Of a stretch of 64,000 nt of DNA, positions 46,657-55,165 are shown in pieces (position 1 is the stretch's first letter; every line of letters begins with the position of its first letter). The DNA lies in contig CAVZKY010000037.1 of assembly GCA_963775825.1 (NCBI GenBank), positions 233,899 to 297,898 on the forward strand, in the 5' to 3' direction. The position numbers and the translations under genes are program-made. Source of the DNA: Bog-532 sp963775825. Lineage in GTDB: Bacteria > Actinomycetota > Actinomycetes > Streptosporangiales > Streptosporangiaceae. The notes beneath the pieces were generated by a model. That model was not told the origin of the DNA and ran no database searches. It was given only the letters and a program-made list of their open reading frames with translations.

Positions 46657-48027
46657 GTGCCGCATTGCTTACGGAGGGCCGGCTCTGGCAGTGTGCGGCT
46701 TGTGCCCGATAGGTCCCGTGTGCCCGGTGAGGCTGCCTCGCCTGATGAGGTGATCGCCGGGTTGCGCATGGCCAACACGCGGTTGCGGGAGCTGCTGGCC
46801 GAGCGGGATGCGCACATCGCGCACCTGCTGGCGCAGGCCGCGCAGGTCGATGAGCTGCAGGCGCTGGTGGCCGAGCTACAGGCGCAGGTCACGGACCTGG
46901 CGGCGCGAGTGAAGCAGACCTCGAAGAACTCCAGCAAGCCGCCATCCTCAGACGGGCTGGGCAAGCCCGCGCCGAAGTCGCTGCGGAAGAAGACCGGCCG
47001 CAAGCCGGGCCGGCCGAAAGGCCAGCCGGGCGCGACCATGGAGCTGACCGGTCATCCTGATCACGTGATCCGGCACGAGCCGCCGGCCTGCCGCACGTGC
47101 GGCACCGGGCTGGCGGGCGCCCGGCAGACGGGGGCGGAGCGGCGGCAGGTGACTGAGATCCCGCCGGTGAAGGCGGAGGTCACTGAGCACCAGATGATCG
47201 AGCGGGAGTGCCCGTGCTGCGGGGAGCGCACCAGGGCGGACGCTCCGGACGGGGTGACCGCGCCGGTGCAGTACGGGCCGCGGGCCGCGGCGCTGGGCAC
47301 CTACTTGTGGCATGGGCAGTTCCTGTCGAGGGACCGGGCCTGCGCCGCGCTGGGTGAGATGTTCGGCTGCGCCCCGTCCCCGGGCGCGCTGGCCGCGCAG
47401 GCCTGCAAGATCGCCGGGCTCATCTCCCCGGCGATCGCCGCCATCACCGCGGCCGTGGCCGGGGCGGGCGTGGCGCACTTCGACGAGACCGGGTTCCGGG
47501 TCGCCGGGAAGCTCGCCTGGGTCCACTCGGCGTCGGCGGGGAAGTATGTGCTGGTCACCGTGCACCCCAGGCGCGGCAAGGAGGGCATGGACGCCGCCGG
47601 GGTGCTGCCCGCCTTCACCGGCATCGCCTGCCACGACGCCTGGAAACCCTACGACGGCTACAACGGCGTCGCCGGGCACGCTCTGTGCGGCGCCCACCTG
47701 CTCCGGGAACTCATCGCGGTGACCGAGACCGGCACCGAAGACGACGTGATCTGGGCGCAGCAGGCCATCGACGCCCTGCTGGAACTGAAGGAAGCCGTGG
47801 GCGCCGCCCGCGACGCCGGGCGCGGCGTTATCGACCCGGAGATCCTGGAAAAGCACTGCCGGTGGTTCCGTGAGGCGGCTGATGCCGGGATCGTCCTGAA
47901 CGCCGCCCGCCGCAGCAAGTTGCAAACGAAACGGAACGCCCTCGCGACCCGGATGCGCGACCGCGTCGATGACTACCTCCGGTTCGCCCATGACCTGCAG
48001 GTCCCGTTCGACAACAACCGGGCCGAG
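46657..48027 (+). pseudogene. IS66-family transposase, split by a group II intron
   Basis: The N-terminal coiled coil (LRELLAERDAHIAHLLAQAA) and KQTSKNSSKPPSSDGLGKPA are diagnostic of IS66 TnpC. They are followed by the zinc-binding CRTCGTGLAG and ECPCCGERTR and the DDE core: AHFDETGFRVAGKLAW (D), IACHDAWKPYDGY (D) and VPFDNNRAE (E) at 48025-48027. Directly after this Glu codon a group II intron 5' end (GTGCG) begins. The usual continuation REIRxxK is not found anywhere downstream, so the 3' exon is lost or very diverged. Confidence 0.9.
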
Positions 48028-48581
48028 GTGCGACACGAGGTCGCGGTGCGCCGTGAGGCGCTGGAAATCGAGGGAGGTGCAAGACCTCCTCGCTGGGCTG
48101 TCGCAGCAGTCCGGTGGGAGCTGGGCGCAGCCTGATCCGGGAGACGCCGGGGAGGGCGGGAAGCAGCGCCGACAAAGCCGGGACGGTTTGGTACTGCCAG
48201 ACGGGCCGGGTCCGGCGAGCGAGATCGGACGGTATACGAGAGGAACCAGTGGTAAAGCTCCGTAAGCGTGTCACCGGCTCAAATCTGGTGGATATGGGCC
48301 GGGGTGCAGCGCACGGCCGCTTGATGGCGGCCGACTTCGTAGCCGGTTTGCGATGCCGGTGGGAAGGTCACGGTGAAGGTCTGCGGCGTAGCCGTGGCGA
48401 TGCTGCCGGGGCAGAGCTGGATGCCAAGCCGGTCGATCGATTTGCAGTGAACACGGGAACCGTCCCGTGCCGTTCCCGCTGTCCGGGATCCACCCGGGGT
48501 CGTGGGATAGGCCCGTCGTCGGCCGAAAGCGCGGGAGGGGCGGAGGCCCCGTAGTAGTCCGGGCACGCGAGAGGCGTGCAC

Positions 48582-49190
48582 ATGGCGAAGGGGGCCAGCA
48601 AGTCAGCAGCAGAGGTCAGGAAATGCCAGGAGGCCGCCGGTGAATACCGGCGAACCGGAGCTCACGGGCTGTATTCAGCGGAGCGCCGGGTACTGGAGAT
48701 TCAGGCCAAGCTGCACCGCTGGGCCGGTGATGATCCTCATCGCCGGTTCGATGATCTGTTCAATCTCGTCGCCGATCCCGCGTTCTTGCTGGTCGCGTGG
48801 GATCGGGTGCGGGGAAACAAGGGAGCGCGCACAGCCGGGGTGGACGGCGAGACCGCCCATTACATCGAGGCCGAGCGCGGGGTGGAGGGGTTCCTGGCGG
48901 AGATGCGGGCGGATTTGAAGGCCCGTGACCTTCCGGCCGTTGCCGGTCCGGCAGCGAGCGATCCCCAAGGCGGGCGGCAAGGTCCGCTATCTGGGGATCG
49001 CGACCATCCGGGACCGGGTTGCCCAGGCTTCCCTGAAGCTGGTGCTGGAGCCGATCTTCGAGGCGGATTTTCTCCCGTGCTCGTACGGGTTCCGCCCGAA
49101 TCGCCGGGCTCATGACGCGGTGGCCGAGGTGCACCACTTCACCTCCCGCTCCTATGAGTGGGTCGTGGAAGGGGACATCAAAGCCTGTTT
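48582..49190 (+). pseudogene. Group II intron 1 reverse transcriptase, N-terminal part
   Basis: The frame starts MAKGASKSAAEVRKCQEAAG and has RFDDLFNLVADPAFLLVAWD, RVRGNKGARTAGVDGETAHY (RT0/RT1) and, after a one-base shift near 48925, FRPLPVRQRAIPKAGGKVRY, LGIATIRDRVAQASLKLVLE, YGFRPNRRAHDAVAEVHHFT and WVVEGDIKAC at RT3. It stops being RT at 49190 where a cassette is inserted; the sequence resumes exactly at 52354. Confidence 0.88.
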
Positions 49191-49229
49191 GGATCCATGG
49201 TCATACTGCTCCTTTGCTGATTGCGCGGC

Positions 49230-51458
49230 TTAGAACAGGCCTTCTTGCGGGGTTGGCACCTCGATACGCAGGCCTTTCCTGCGTCCGGTGCGGGTCAGGA
49301 CAGCGCGCAGCTCGCCGCGCTTGACCTTCTGCAATACGGTCTGGCGGGAGACATCCAGGGCGCGGCTAGCGTGGTGCAGGGCGAGCCAGGCGTCGGGTGC
49401 GTTGTCGGTGAGCATGCCGCGCAGTTCTTCGGTGAGGCGGATGCGCCAGGGCGCGCCGGGGGTGACCTGCTCGCCGGCGATGAAGCCGTCATTCAGCCAG
49501 CGCAGCAGGGTCGACGGTGCGATCTGCAGCTGGCGGGCGGCCTGGGTCACGTTGAGCAGTTCTCCTTCCCGGGGTGCGGCAGGGCTGGGCTGGTGGCGGG
49601 GGATGCCCCAGTGGGTGCGTAGTGAGCCGACTCTATTGGCGGTGTATGACATTCCGCGGGCGGTGGTGCGGTGCTGCCGGTTGAGGATCCCGGCGATGAC
49701 GGCGTCGGGGTAGTGCACGGCCAGCCGGCGGATCAGGTCGATGGTGTCCTCATCGGTGCGGATTTTCGGCTGCGGGCGGCGCAGCGGGACGGTCAGCTCG
49801 CTGATCGCGCCGCCTTTCCACCGCAAGACCAGGCGGGCGTGCGGGTCCGGGTCGTCGCGGCGGGCGGTGATGTTCACCTCCTCCAGCAGGGTGCGCAGAA
49901 GCTGCTTGCGGTCCTTATCGGTGGTGGTCGGCGCGTCCCACACCTGGCCGAGGTCGTCGCCGAGGGCCAGGATCGCGCCCCGCTCGGCCGGGGTGAGGGT
50001 CTTCGGACGTGCGGTCTCGCGGCGGGCGAGCTCGGCTTCAGCATCCGCGACCTGCTGCAACGCGGTGTTCCATTCGGTTTCCAGGCCGCGGGCGACCAGC
50101 CGGTTGTCGGGGTCGACAGCGCGGTAGCGGCGTTCGGCCCTGGTGGCGTTATAGCGGGCCTGCTCGACCTGGCGCTGGTGCTGGTCCAGCGCGGCGTCGT
50201 GGCCTTGCTCGATCTGCTCGGCGGCCTGCAGGCAGGCCTGCAGCGCGGCCGGCTGGAGGGCGGCCAGGAACGCCTCTGCGACGGCGGCGTCGATGGCCTG
50301 CCCGCCGACGTTCATGTGCCGGGATCCCCGGCCGTTAACCAGGTCAGCAGACCCCTGGCAGTAGTAGTTCGGGACCGTCTTGGCCGGGCCGCGGTAGAAG
50401 ATGGCCAGCTTGCGGCCGCAGGACCCGCAGGTGGCCAGGCCCTGCAGCAGCGCGGAGCCTTCCCGGACCGCGCCGGTGCCCGGCTGGCTGGCCTGCGGGC
50501 GGGTATTCGACCCGATGCGGGCCTGGTTGGCCAGGTAAGTGTCCCAGTCGGTGAACCCGGGGTGGTGATCGGGGATGAGGACCTCCCACTGGTCGCGGGG
50601 CAGCGTGCGGCGTCGTTTGCGCAGGGCGCCGTCCGGGCCGAGGCAGTGTTCGTCGCGGGTGCGGCCGTAGACGTACGCGCCAGCGTAAGCCGGGTGGGTC
50701 AGCGTGGTGTGCACGGCATGGTAAGTGGGCTCGACCCAGGTGATTTCACCGGGCTTGCCGTGCAGGTAGACGGCTTGCTGCAGCGGCCAGCGCAAGCCCT
50801 GGGCACGCAGCCACAGCCAGGTAGCGCGCACCGACCCGGACACGGCGAACTGCCCGAACACGGCGGCGAGCACGCCGGTGACCGCTTCATCGGGGTGGAA
50901 GCGGATCTCGCCGTCGGCCTCGCCCCAGATCAGCCCCACCGGCAGGCCGCGGCGCAGCTCGCCACGGGCGGCCTTGTTCTTGATGCCGCCTTCCAGCCGG
51001 GCCCGCAGGACATGCAGCTCAGACTCGGCCATGATGCCCTTCATGCCCAAGATGAGCCTGTCGTTGAACAACGCCGGGTGGTAGACGCCGTCGGCGTCGG
51101 CGACCAGGGTGTCGCATACCCCGGCCAGGTCAAGGAGCCGGTACCAGGCGCTGTTGTCCCGCGCCAGCCGCGAGACCTCCAGCGCCAGGATGATCCCGAC
51201 CTGGCCGAGGGCCACCTCGGCGACCAGGCCCTCGAACCCGTCCCGCTGCCCGGTCACCGACCCGGAGATGCCCAGGTCACCATCGACGACCCGGATCGCC
51301 TCCCGCGGCCAGCCCAGCTGACCGGCGCGGTTGACCAGGTCATACTGGCGGGCGGTCGACTCGGTGTTCCGCGCCACCTGGGCCAGGGTGGACTGCCGGA
51401 CGTATATTACGGCCGCTCTGGAGAGGTGGGAGCTGGTTATCTTGCCGGACTCACTCAT
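49230..51458 (-). CDS. Large serine recombinase (cassette 1)
   Basis: The 742-residue protein has a resolvase-type catalytic domain with the nucleophile Ser in AVIYVRQSTLAQVARNTEST, then GIILALEVSRLARDNSAWYR and LILGMKGIMAESELHVLRAR. A recombinase domain follows (HPAYAGAYVYGRTRDEHCLG), a zinc ribbon (CGSCGRKLAIFY with a later YYC), a long coiled coil (about 430-500) and C-terminal MerR/Xis-like helix-turn-helix motifs (VTQAARQLQIAPSTLLRWLN; ALDVSRQTVLQKVKRGE). It starts inside the preceding small gene (8-bp overlap) and would catalyse cassette movement. Confidence 0.93.
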   Translation of the reverse strand: MSESGKITSSHLSRAAVIYVRQSTLAQVARNTESTARQYDLVNRAGQLGWPREAIRVVDGDLGISGSVTGQRDGFEGLVAEVALGQVGIILALEVSRLARDNSAWYRLLDLAGVCDTLVADADGVYHPALFNDRLILGMKGIMAESELHVLRARLEGGIKNKAARGELRRGLPVGLIWGEADGEIRFHPDEAVTGVLAAVFGQFAVSGSVRATWLWLRAQGLRWPLQQAVYLHGKPGEITWVEPTYHAVHTTLTHPAYAGAYVYGRTRDEHCLGPDGALRKRRRTLPRDQWEVLIPDHHPGFTDWDTYLANQARIGSNTRPQASQPGTGAVREGSALLQGLATCGSCGRKLAIFYRGPAKTVPNYYCQGSADLVNGRGSRHMNVGGQAIDAAVAEAFLAALQPAALQACLQAAEQIEQGHDAALDQHQRQVEQARYNATRAERRYRAVDPDNRLVARGLETEWNTALQQVADAEAELARRETARPKTLTPAERGAILALGDDLGQVWDAPTTTDKDRKQLLRTLLEEVNITARRDDPDPHARLVLRWKGGAISELTVPLRRPQPKIRTDEDTIDLIRRLAVHYPDAVIAGILNRQHRTTARGMSYTANRVGSLRTHWGIPRHQPSPAAPREGELLNVTQAARQLQIAPSTLLRWLNDGFIAGEQVTPGAPWRIRLTEELRGMLTDNAPDAWLALHHASRALDVSRQTVLQKVKRGELRAVLTRTGRRKGLRIEVPTPQEGLF

Positions 51459-51618
51459 CGCTGTCCCCCGTTCCTCCGGCCGTCCCGGCGGCTTTCGCGA
51501 TCAGGCGGGCCAGCAGCACCAACGCCGCTTCCACCTGCACGGCGGGGAAATGCCCGATCAGGGCGGGGGGTGGCGCCGGAACCTGGTCCGGCAGCAGACT
51601 GAGCTGAACAGGCTGCAC
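51451..51618 (-). CDS. 55-residue protein of recombinase cassette 1
   Basis: A GTG at 51618 preceded by AAGGAGG six bases upstream starts (M)QPVQLSLLPDQVPAPPPALI, then GHFPAVQVEAALVLLARLIA and a short acidic end. It overlaps the recombinase start by 8 bp. Proteins of this LLPD...LLARLIA style are found beside such recombinases; their role is unknown. The strong site and the overlap support a real gene. Confidence 0.65.
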   Translation of the reverse strand: MQPVQLSLLPDQVPAPPPALIGHFPAVQVEAALVLLARLIAKAAGTAGGTGDSDE

Positions 51619-51942
51619 GGTCGTCCTCCTTGCACGGTGACTTCCGTGCAGCCTGCTCCCCGCTGCCCGCGCTGCGGGCGCAAAGGCCCGAAACCAGCAC
51701 AGACAGGCCCAGCAGGTCCGCCACCGACCCCAGCGTCCCCGGCGCGTCGCCGCTGTCCGCGCCGGCTGGGACTCCAGGTCAGTCCAGGCCGCCGGGATCA
51801 GCCGCCTGGACCCGTCCGGCAGCACCACCAGCAACTCCGCCGCGCCATGCCGCCGCATGCTGCCCAGCACCGGCAACTGCCGGCCGTCGAACGGGTGCCG
51901 TAGCCGGGTAAGCCTCACCGTGCCCGGCTGCACGGCGGTCAC
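51619..51942 (-). CDS. DUF5372-like protein of cassette 1
   Basis: The frame starts with a GTG at 51942 (GTGA overlap with the upstream gene) and reads VRLTRLRHPFDGRQLPVLGS, LLVVLPDGSRRLIPAAWTDL, a DUF5372-type pattern (HPFxGxxL ... LPDGxxxLIPAAWTDL). The expected end (VADLLGLSVLVSGL) lies in another frame after about 51740, so one indel is likely and the true C-terminus is uncertain. A similar gene is in cassette 2. Confidence 0.6.
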
Positions 51943-52283
51943 CGGCCGGCCTCGGTGACTACCTGCACACGGCGGCCAGCCGCATGGCACACTGCCTGAG
52001 CGGCCCGTGCGGCGCTGGCCGCATCCATGCACAGGGCCGCCTCGCGCAGGTCAACCGGGATACCCTCGGCGAGGCTGGCCGCGACCAGCAGTACCTGCCG
52101 TTCGCCGTCCGAGCACGGCAGCATCCCCTGCACCGCGTCCGCCGCCGCGGCGAAGTCGATAGCCGCGACCTCCCGGCCCCGGAACGGCTCCCATCCGACC
52201 TCGACCGCGACCTGCAGGAAATCCTCCCGCAGCAGCCACGTTCGGTGCGAGATCAGCAGCTCAGCAGCCGCCTCCGTGGGCAA
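51939..52283 (-). CDS. Unknown 114-residue protein of cassette 1
   Basis: The protein reads MPTEAAAELLISHRTWLLRE, then WEPFRGREVAAIDFAAAADA, AVLCSDGE-like and LVAASLAEGIPVDLREAALC, ending VCHAAGRRVQVVTEAGR. It looks like a compact acidic-alanine-rich soluble protein, possibly beta-alpha. I do not recognise the family. It is the first gene of the cassette, close to the right end, and overlaps the DUF5372-like gene by 4 bp. Confidence 0.6.
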   Translation of the reverse strand: MPTEAAAELLISHRTWLLREDFLQVAVEVGWEPFRGREVAAIDFAAAADAVQGMLPCSDGERQVLLVAASLAEGIPVDLREAALCMDAASAARAAQAVCHAAGRRVQVVTEAGR

Positions 52284-52353
52284 CCAGCCCTTCGCCCACG
52301 CGCGGATCGCCGCGGCGAGGTCATCGAAGCAGGTAGTAAGGCGGGGAGTCCTT

Positions 52354-53224
52354 CGACGAAATTTCGCATTCGGCTCTCATGGACCGGGTGCGGGTTCGTA
52401 TTGGAGACAAACGTGTCCTGGCCCTGGTGAAGGCGTTTCTGAAAGCCGGCGTTCTCACCGAGGACGGCACGCTGACCGACACCAGCGCCGGTTCCCCGCA
52501 GGGTTCGATTCTTTCCCCGTTGCTCAGCAACGTGGCCCTGTCGGTCCTGGACGAGCACATCGCCCAGGGGCCGGGAGGACCCAGGGCCAGCCCGTATGAA
52601 CGGGCCAAACGGCGCCGCCATGGTCTGCCCAACTACCGGCTCTGCCGGTTTGCGGACGACTGGTGCCTGGCCGTGTCGGGCACCAAGGCGGACGCCGAAG
52701 CCCTGAAGGAGGAGATCGCCGGGGTTCTGGCCACGATGGGCCTGCGCCTGTCGCCGGAAAAGACCCTGGTCACCCACATCGACGACGGTCTCGCCTTTCT
52801 CGGCTGGCGCATCCAGCGGCACCGTAAGCGGGGCTCCGGCAAGTACTACGTCTACGTCTACCCGGCCAAGAGGGCACTAGCGGCCATCAAGGCCAAGATC
52901 AAGGCGTGGTGCCGGCAGAACATCAACCTGCCGCTCAGCGTCCTGCTCATCCAGCTCAACCGGATGCTGCGGGGCTGGACCGCGTACTTTAAGTACGGAT
53001 GCTCGAACGCGACCTTCAGCTACCTGAGGTCCTACCTGTGGAAACAGGTGGTCAGGTGGCAGGAACGCAAGCATCGGCGTACCCCATGGAAACAACTACG
53101 CCGACGCTACGGCATATGGCCCAGCGACGGTGGCGTGGAACTGTTCGACCCGGCCAGAGTCAGCGCACGGCGCTACTACTACCGGGGAACAAAGATCGCG
53201 ACACCGTGGCCGAGCACAGCATGA
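52354..53224 (+). pseudogene. Group II intron 1 reverse transcriptase, C-terminal part
   Basis: From CGAC at 52354 the frame resumes as DEISHSALMDRVRVRIGDKR, then GSPQGSILSPLLSNVALSVL (RT4), LPNYRLCRFADDWCLAVSGT (active-site FADD), GLRLSPEKTLVTHIDDGLAF, LGWRIQRHRKRGSGKYY and the maturase domain LNRMLRGWTAYFKYGCSNAT. The end is GTKIATPWPSTA. Joined to the N-terminal part it would be a complete RT-maturase. No HNH endonuclease domain follows. Confidence 0.9.
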
Positions 53225-53254
53225 GGTGAACGCCAGGACCCTCCGGGGCTTGTG

Positions 53255-53293
53255 GAGCGCCCGGTGCGCTGAGAGGCGCACGCCGGGTGCGGG
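53255..53293 (+). ncRNA. Domain V hairpin of group II intron 1
   Basis: Downstream of the RT stop, GAGCGCCCGGTGCGC pairs with GCGCACGCCGGGTGC around the loop TGAGAG, with an internal asymmetry and a GGGAGG tail. Size, closing GAGC and position after the RT fit group II intron domain V. The rest of 53225-54007 holds no protein gene. It contains the intron 1 tail and ribozyme-like sequence of intron 2. Confidence 0.65.
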
Positions 53294-54007
53294 AGGCGAC
53301 TCGGGGAAACCCACCGATGGCAACACCGGCAGGGCGCCCCGGGTCGACCTCACTACGTCGAGTGGGTTACCAGGAAGGAGGGCCGTCTGATGATGGCGGC
53401 AGGGTAGCCCCGGGCCCGTGCTCAAGGCCCGTCCCCGCCCGGGCGTGCGTCGCTGGCAACGGCGGGGTGCGGAGCTCCGGGGAGAAGCCCAAGGGCCCTT
53501 GTTCCATCCGGGGGCCACAGGCAAGGGGAAGACCGGACGGGTGAACGTGAGTGAACCCTCGATGATGCCTCGTTACGTTGACCCCCTGCGATGGGTTGAG
53601 GACAGGGGTGCAGGGCTGGCCGCTGAGAAGCGGCGGGTGCCGGCCGGTGACTCGGTACCGGCCGGGCGGGCACCGCCGCCCCGGGGTCGAGAGGGCACCC
53701 TCCCCGGTCGCGCCTCACGCGCGCGGAACGTGGAAACCCCGTCGGGGTCCAGGCTGCGGCCTGGTCGGCTGACCGTGAGGGAGGCTCAACTCCCCGGCGG
53801 GACAGGATGACCCGAGAAGCCAATGACGGCGGGCCGAAAGGCCACGGGAAACCGGGACAGCATGGCTGGCTCCTCCGCTGGCCGTCCCGGGTAACCGGCC
53901 GTATACCGGGCCTGGTGCCCGGACCCGAAAGGGTGCCCACGCGGGTCAGGTGAGTCTGCGGGGAAATGATACGGCAAGCACCGGAACCGGAGGGCAAGTT
54001 GGACGCC

Positions 54008-54418
54008 ATGACCGCCGTGACCGCTGACGCGGACACCGGCACCGTGGTGAACGGACCGAAGGACGCCCTGGACTGGTACGGCACTGACTGGGACCAGGCT
54101 GAGAAGGACGTACGGCGGCTGCGGCAGCGTATCTTCGCGGCATCGCAGGCAGGGGACCTGAAGAAGGTCCGCAATCTCCAGCGGCTGATGCTCCGGTCCC
54201 GCGCGAACGCCCTGGTAAGCGTACGCCGGGTCACGGAGGTCAATGCCGGGCGCGAGACCCCGGGCATCGACGGCAAGGTCGTGCTGACGGCGTGCCAGAA
54301 GGCCGACCTGGCCGACTGGTGCCAGCGGCGCTCCCGGCTGTGGACGGCCCGGCCGGTCAGGCGCGTGCTCATCCCGAAGCCGGGATCAGCGAAGAAGAGA
54401 GCCGCTCGGGATTCCCAC
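54008..54418 (+). pseudogene. Group II intron 2 reverse transcriptase, N-terminal part
   Basis: The frame reads LDWYGTDWDQAEKDVRRLRQ, RIFAASQAGDLKKVRNLQRL, SVRRVTEVNAGRETPGIDGK and RLWTARPVRRVLIPKPGS. This is the RT0-RT1 region of a bacterial intron RT that typically runs PLGIPTxxDR next. After a one-base shift the DNA gives PLGIPT up to 54418, where the cassette begins. Confidence 0.85.
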
Positions 54419-54453
54419 GGAGGCGGCATAGTGCCGCATCGTCCAATGATCTT

Positions 54454-54690
54454 TTGGGTTTCGTCGTTGTCACGCATCCGTTCCACGCGCTGAACGGGCA
54501 GCGGCTGGAGATCTTGTTCGCCAAGCGCCGGGCCGGTGCCATGGTGTTCGTCTGCTCGGGCGGGTTCAGCGGGCAGATCACGCTGCCGGAGTCGTGGACC
54601 GACCGGGGTGAGCCGGCGCAGGCGCACCGGCTGTCGGCTGATGGGCTCGCGGCGCTCGGCGCCGTGACACGCGCATTGCGGGGTCGTTGA
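54454..54690 (+). CDS. DUF5372-like protein of cassette 2
   Basis: The frame reads GFVVVTHPFHALNGQRLEIL, then FVCSGGFSGQITLPESWTDR, matching the THPFHPLxGxxF ... LPxxWTD pattern of DUF5372. It continues to RLSADGLAALGAVTRALRGR and stops at 54690. The TTG at 54454 is the only in-frame start inside the cassette before the motif; the ribosome site is weak. The function is unknown, but the gene accompanies serine recombinases. Confidence 0.65.
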   Translation: MGFVVVTHPFHALNGQRLEILFAKRRAGAMVFVCSGGFSGQITLPESWTDRGEPAQAHRLSADGLAALGAVTRALRGR

Positions 54691-54723
54691 TTGTGATGCC
54701 TGGCAGTGGCATGTTCTTGTGTG

Positions 54724-55074
54724 ATGAGAAACCACAAGAACGATCTTGCTTCGATGTCGGTGCGCCAGCTGATAGCCCGGCGCCGGGCGCTGGCGGCCCG
54801 GCTCGGCGACGTGCAGGAGGTGCTGTCCGGGTCACTGGCGGAGCAGGCGCGCCGGTGCGGCAAGGCCGGCTGCCGGTGCGCCACCGGCGAAGGACACGGC
54901 CCGTACTCCTACTTCACCCCGCGGGCTGGCGGCCGTGGCCGGTCGAGGTACGTGCCGTCCGGCCTGGTGGAGGTCGTGCGCCGCTACCTGCAGCACGGCG
55001 AGGCGGCCGAGGCGGTGCTGGCGGAGATCTCGGCGGTCAACGCCGAGCTGCTGGCCCGGCGAGAGCTGAGGTAG
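54724..55074 (+). CDS. DUF6788-like small protein of cassette 2
   Basis: The 116-residue protein has SVRQLIARRRALAARLGDVQ, a cysteine patch RRCGKAGCRCATGEGHGPYS, then YFTPRAGGRGRSRYVPSGLV and a helical end with RYLQHGEAAEAVLAEISAVN. This matches small GKxxCRCAxGxxHGP proteins beside recombinases. The cysteines may bind zinc. A possible second short gene (GTG at 55078, GAGG six bases upstream) may bridge to the recombinase, but its end is unclear. Confidence 0.7.
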   Translation: MRNHKNDLASMSVRQLIARRRALAARLGDVQEVLSGSLAEQARRCGKAGCRCATGEGHGPYSYFTPRAGGRGRSRYVPSGLVEVVRRYLQHGEAAEAVLAEISAVNAELLARRELR

Positions 55075-55165
55075 ACGGTGGCCGCCGCCGGGCTGGATGG
55101 CTCCGCGCGGGCCGAAGCGGTGGCGGTGCTGGCCAACATGACCATCTCGGTGCTGGGAGGCACGG

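Larger units (their letters stand above)
49191..52351 (-). mobile_element. Serine-recombinase cassette 1 inserted in intron 1 RT
   Basis: Removing 49191-52351 and one of the flanking TT pairs (49189-49190 and 52352-52353) restores GCC TGT TTC GAC GAA ATT, that is KACFDEISHSALMDRVRV, the conserved RT core. The 3161-bp cassette carries four minus-strand genes: a 114-residue unknown, a DUF5372-like protein, a 55-residue small protein and a large serine recombinase. A 2-bp core is what serine integrases leave. Confidence 0.88.
48028..53300 (+). mobile_element. Group II intron 1, interrupted by a recombinase cassette
   Basis: The 5' end GTGCGACACGAGG fits the GUGYG consensus. About 550 bp of ribozyme-like sequence follow, then the intron-encoded reverse transcriptase (two parts), then a domain V-like hairpin at 53255-53293. 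The cassette at 49191-52351 splits the RT gene. The exact 3' end is not certain; 53300 is an estimate just past domain V. Confidence 0.8.
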
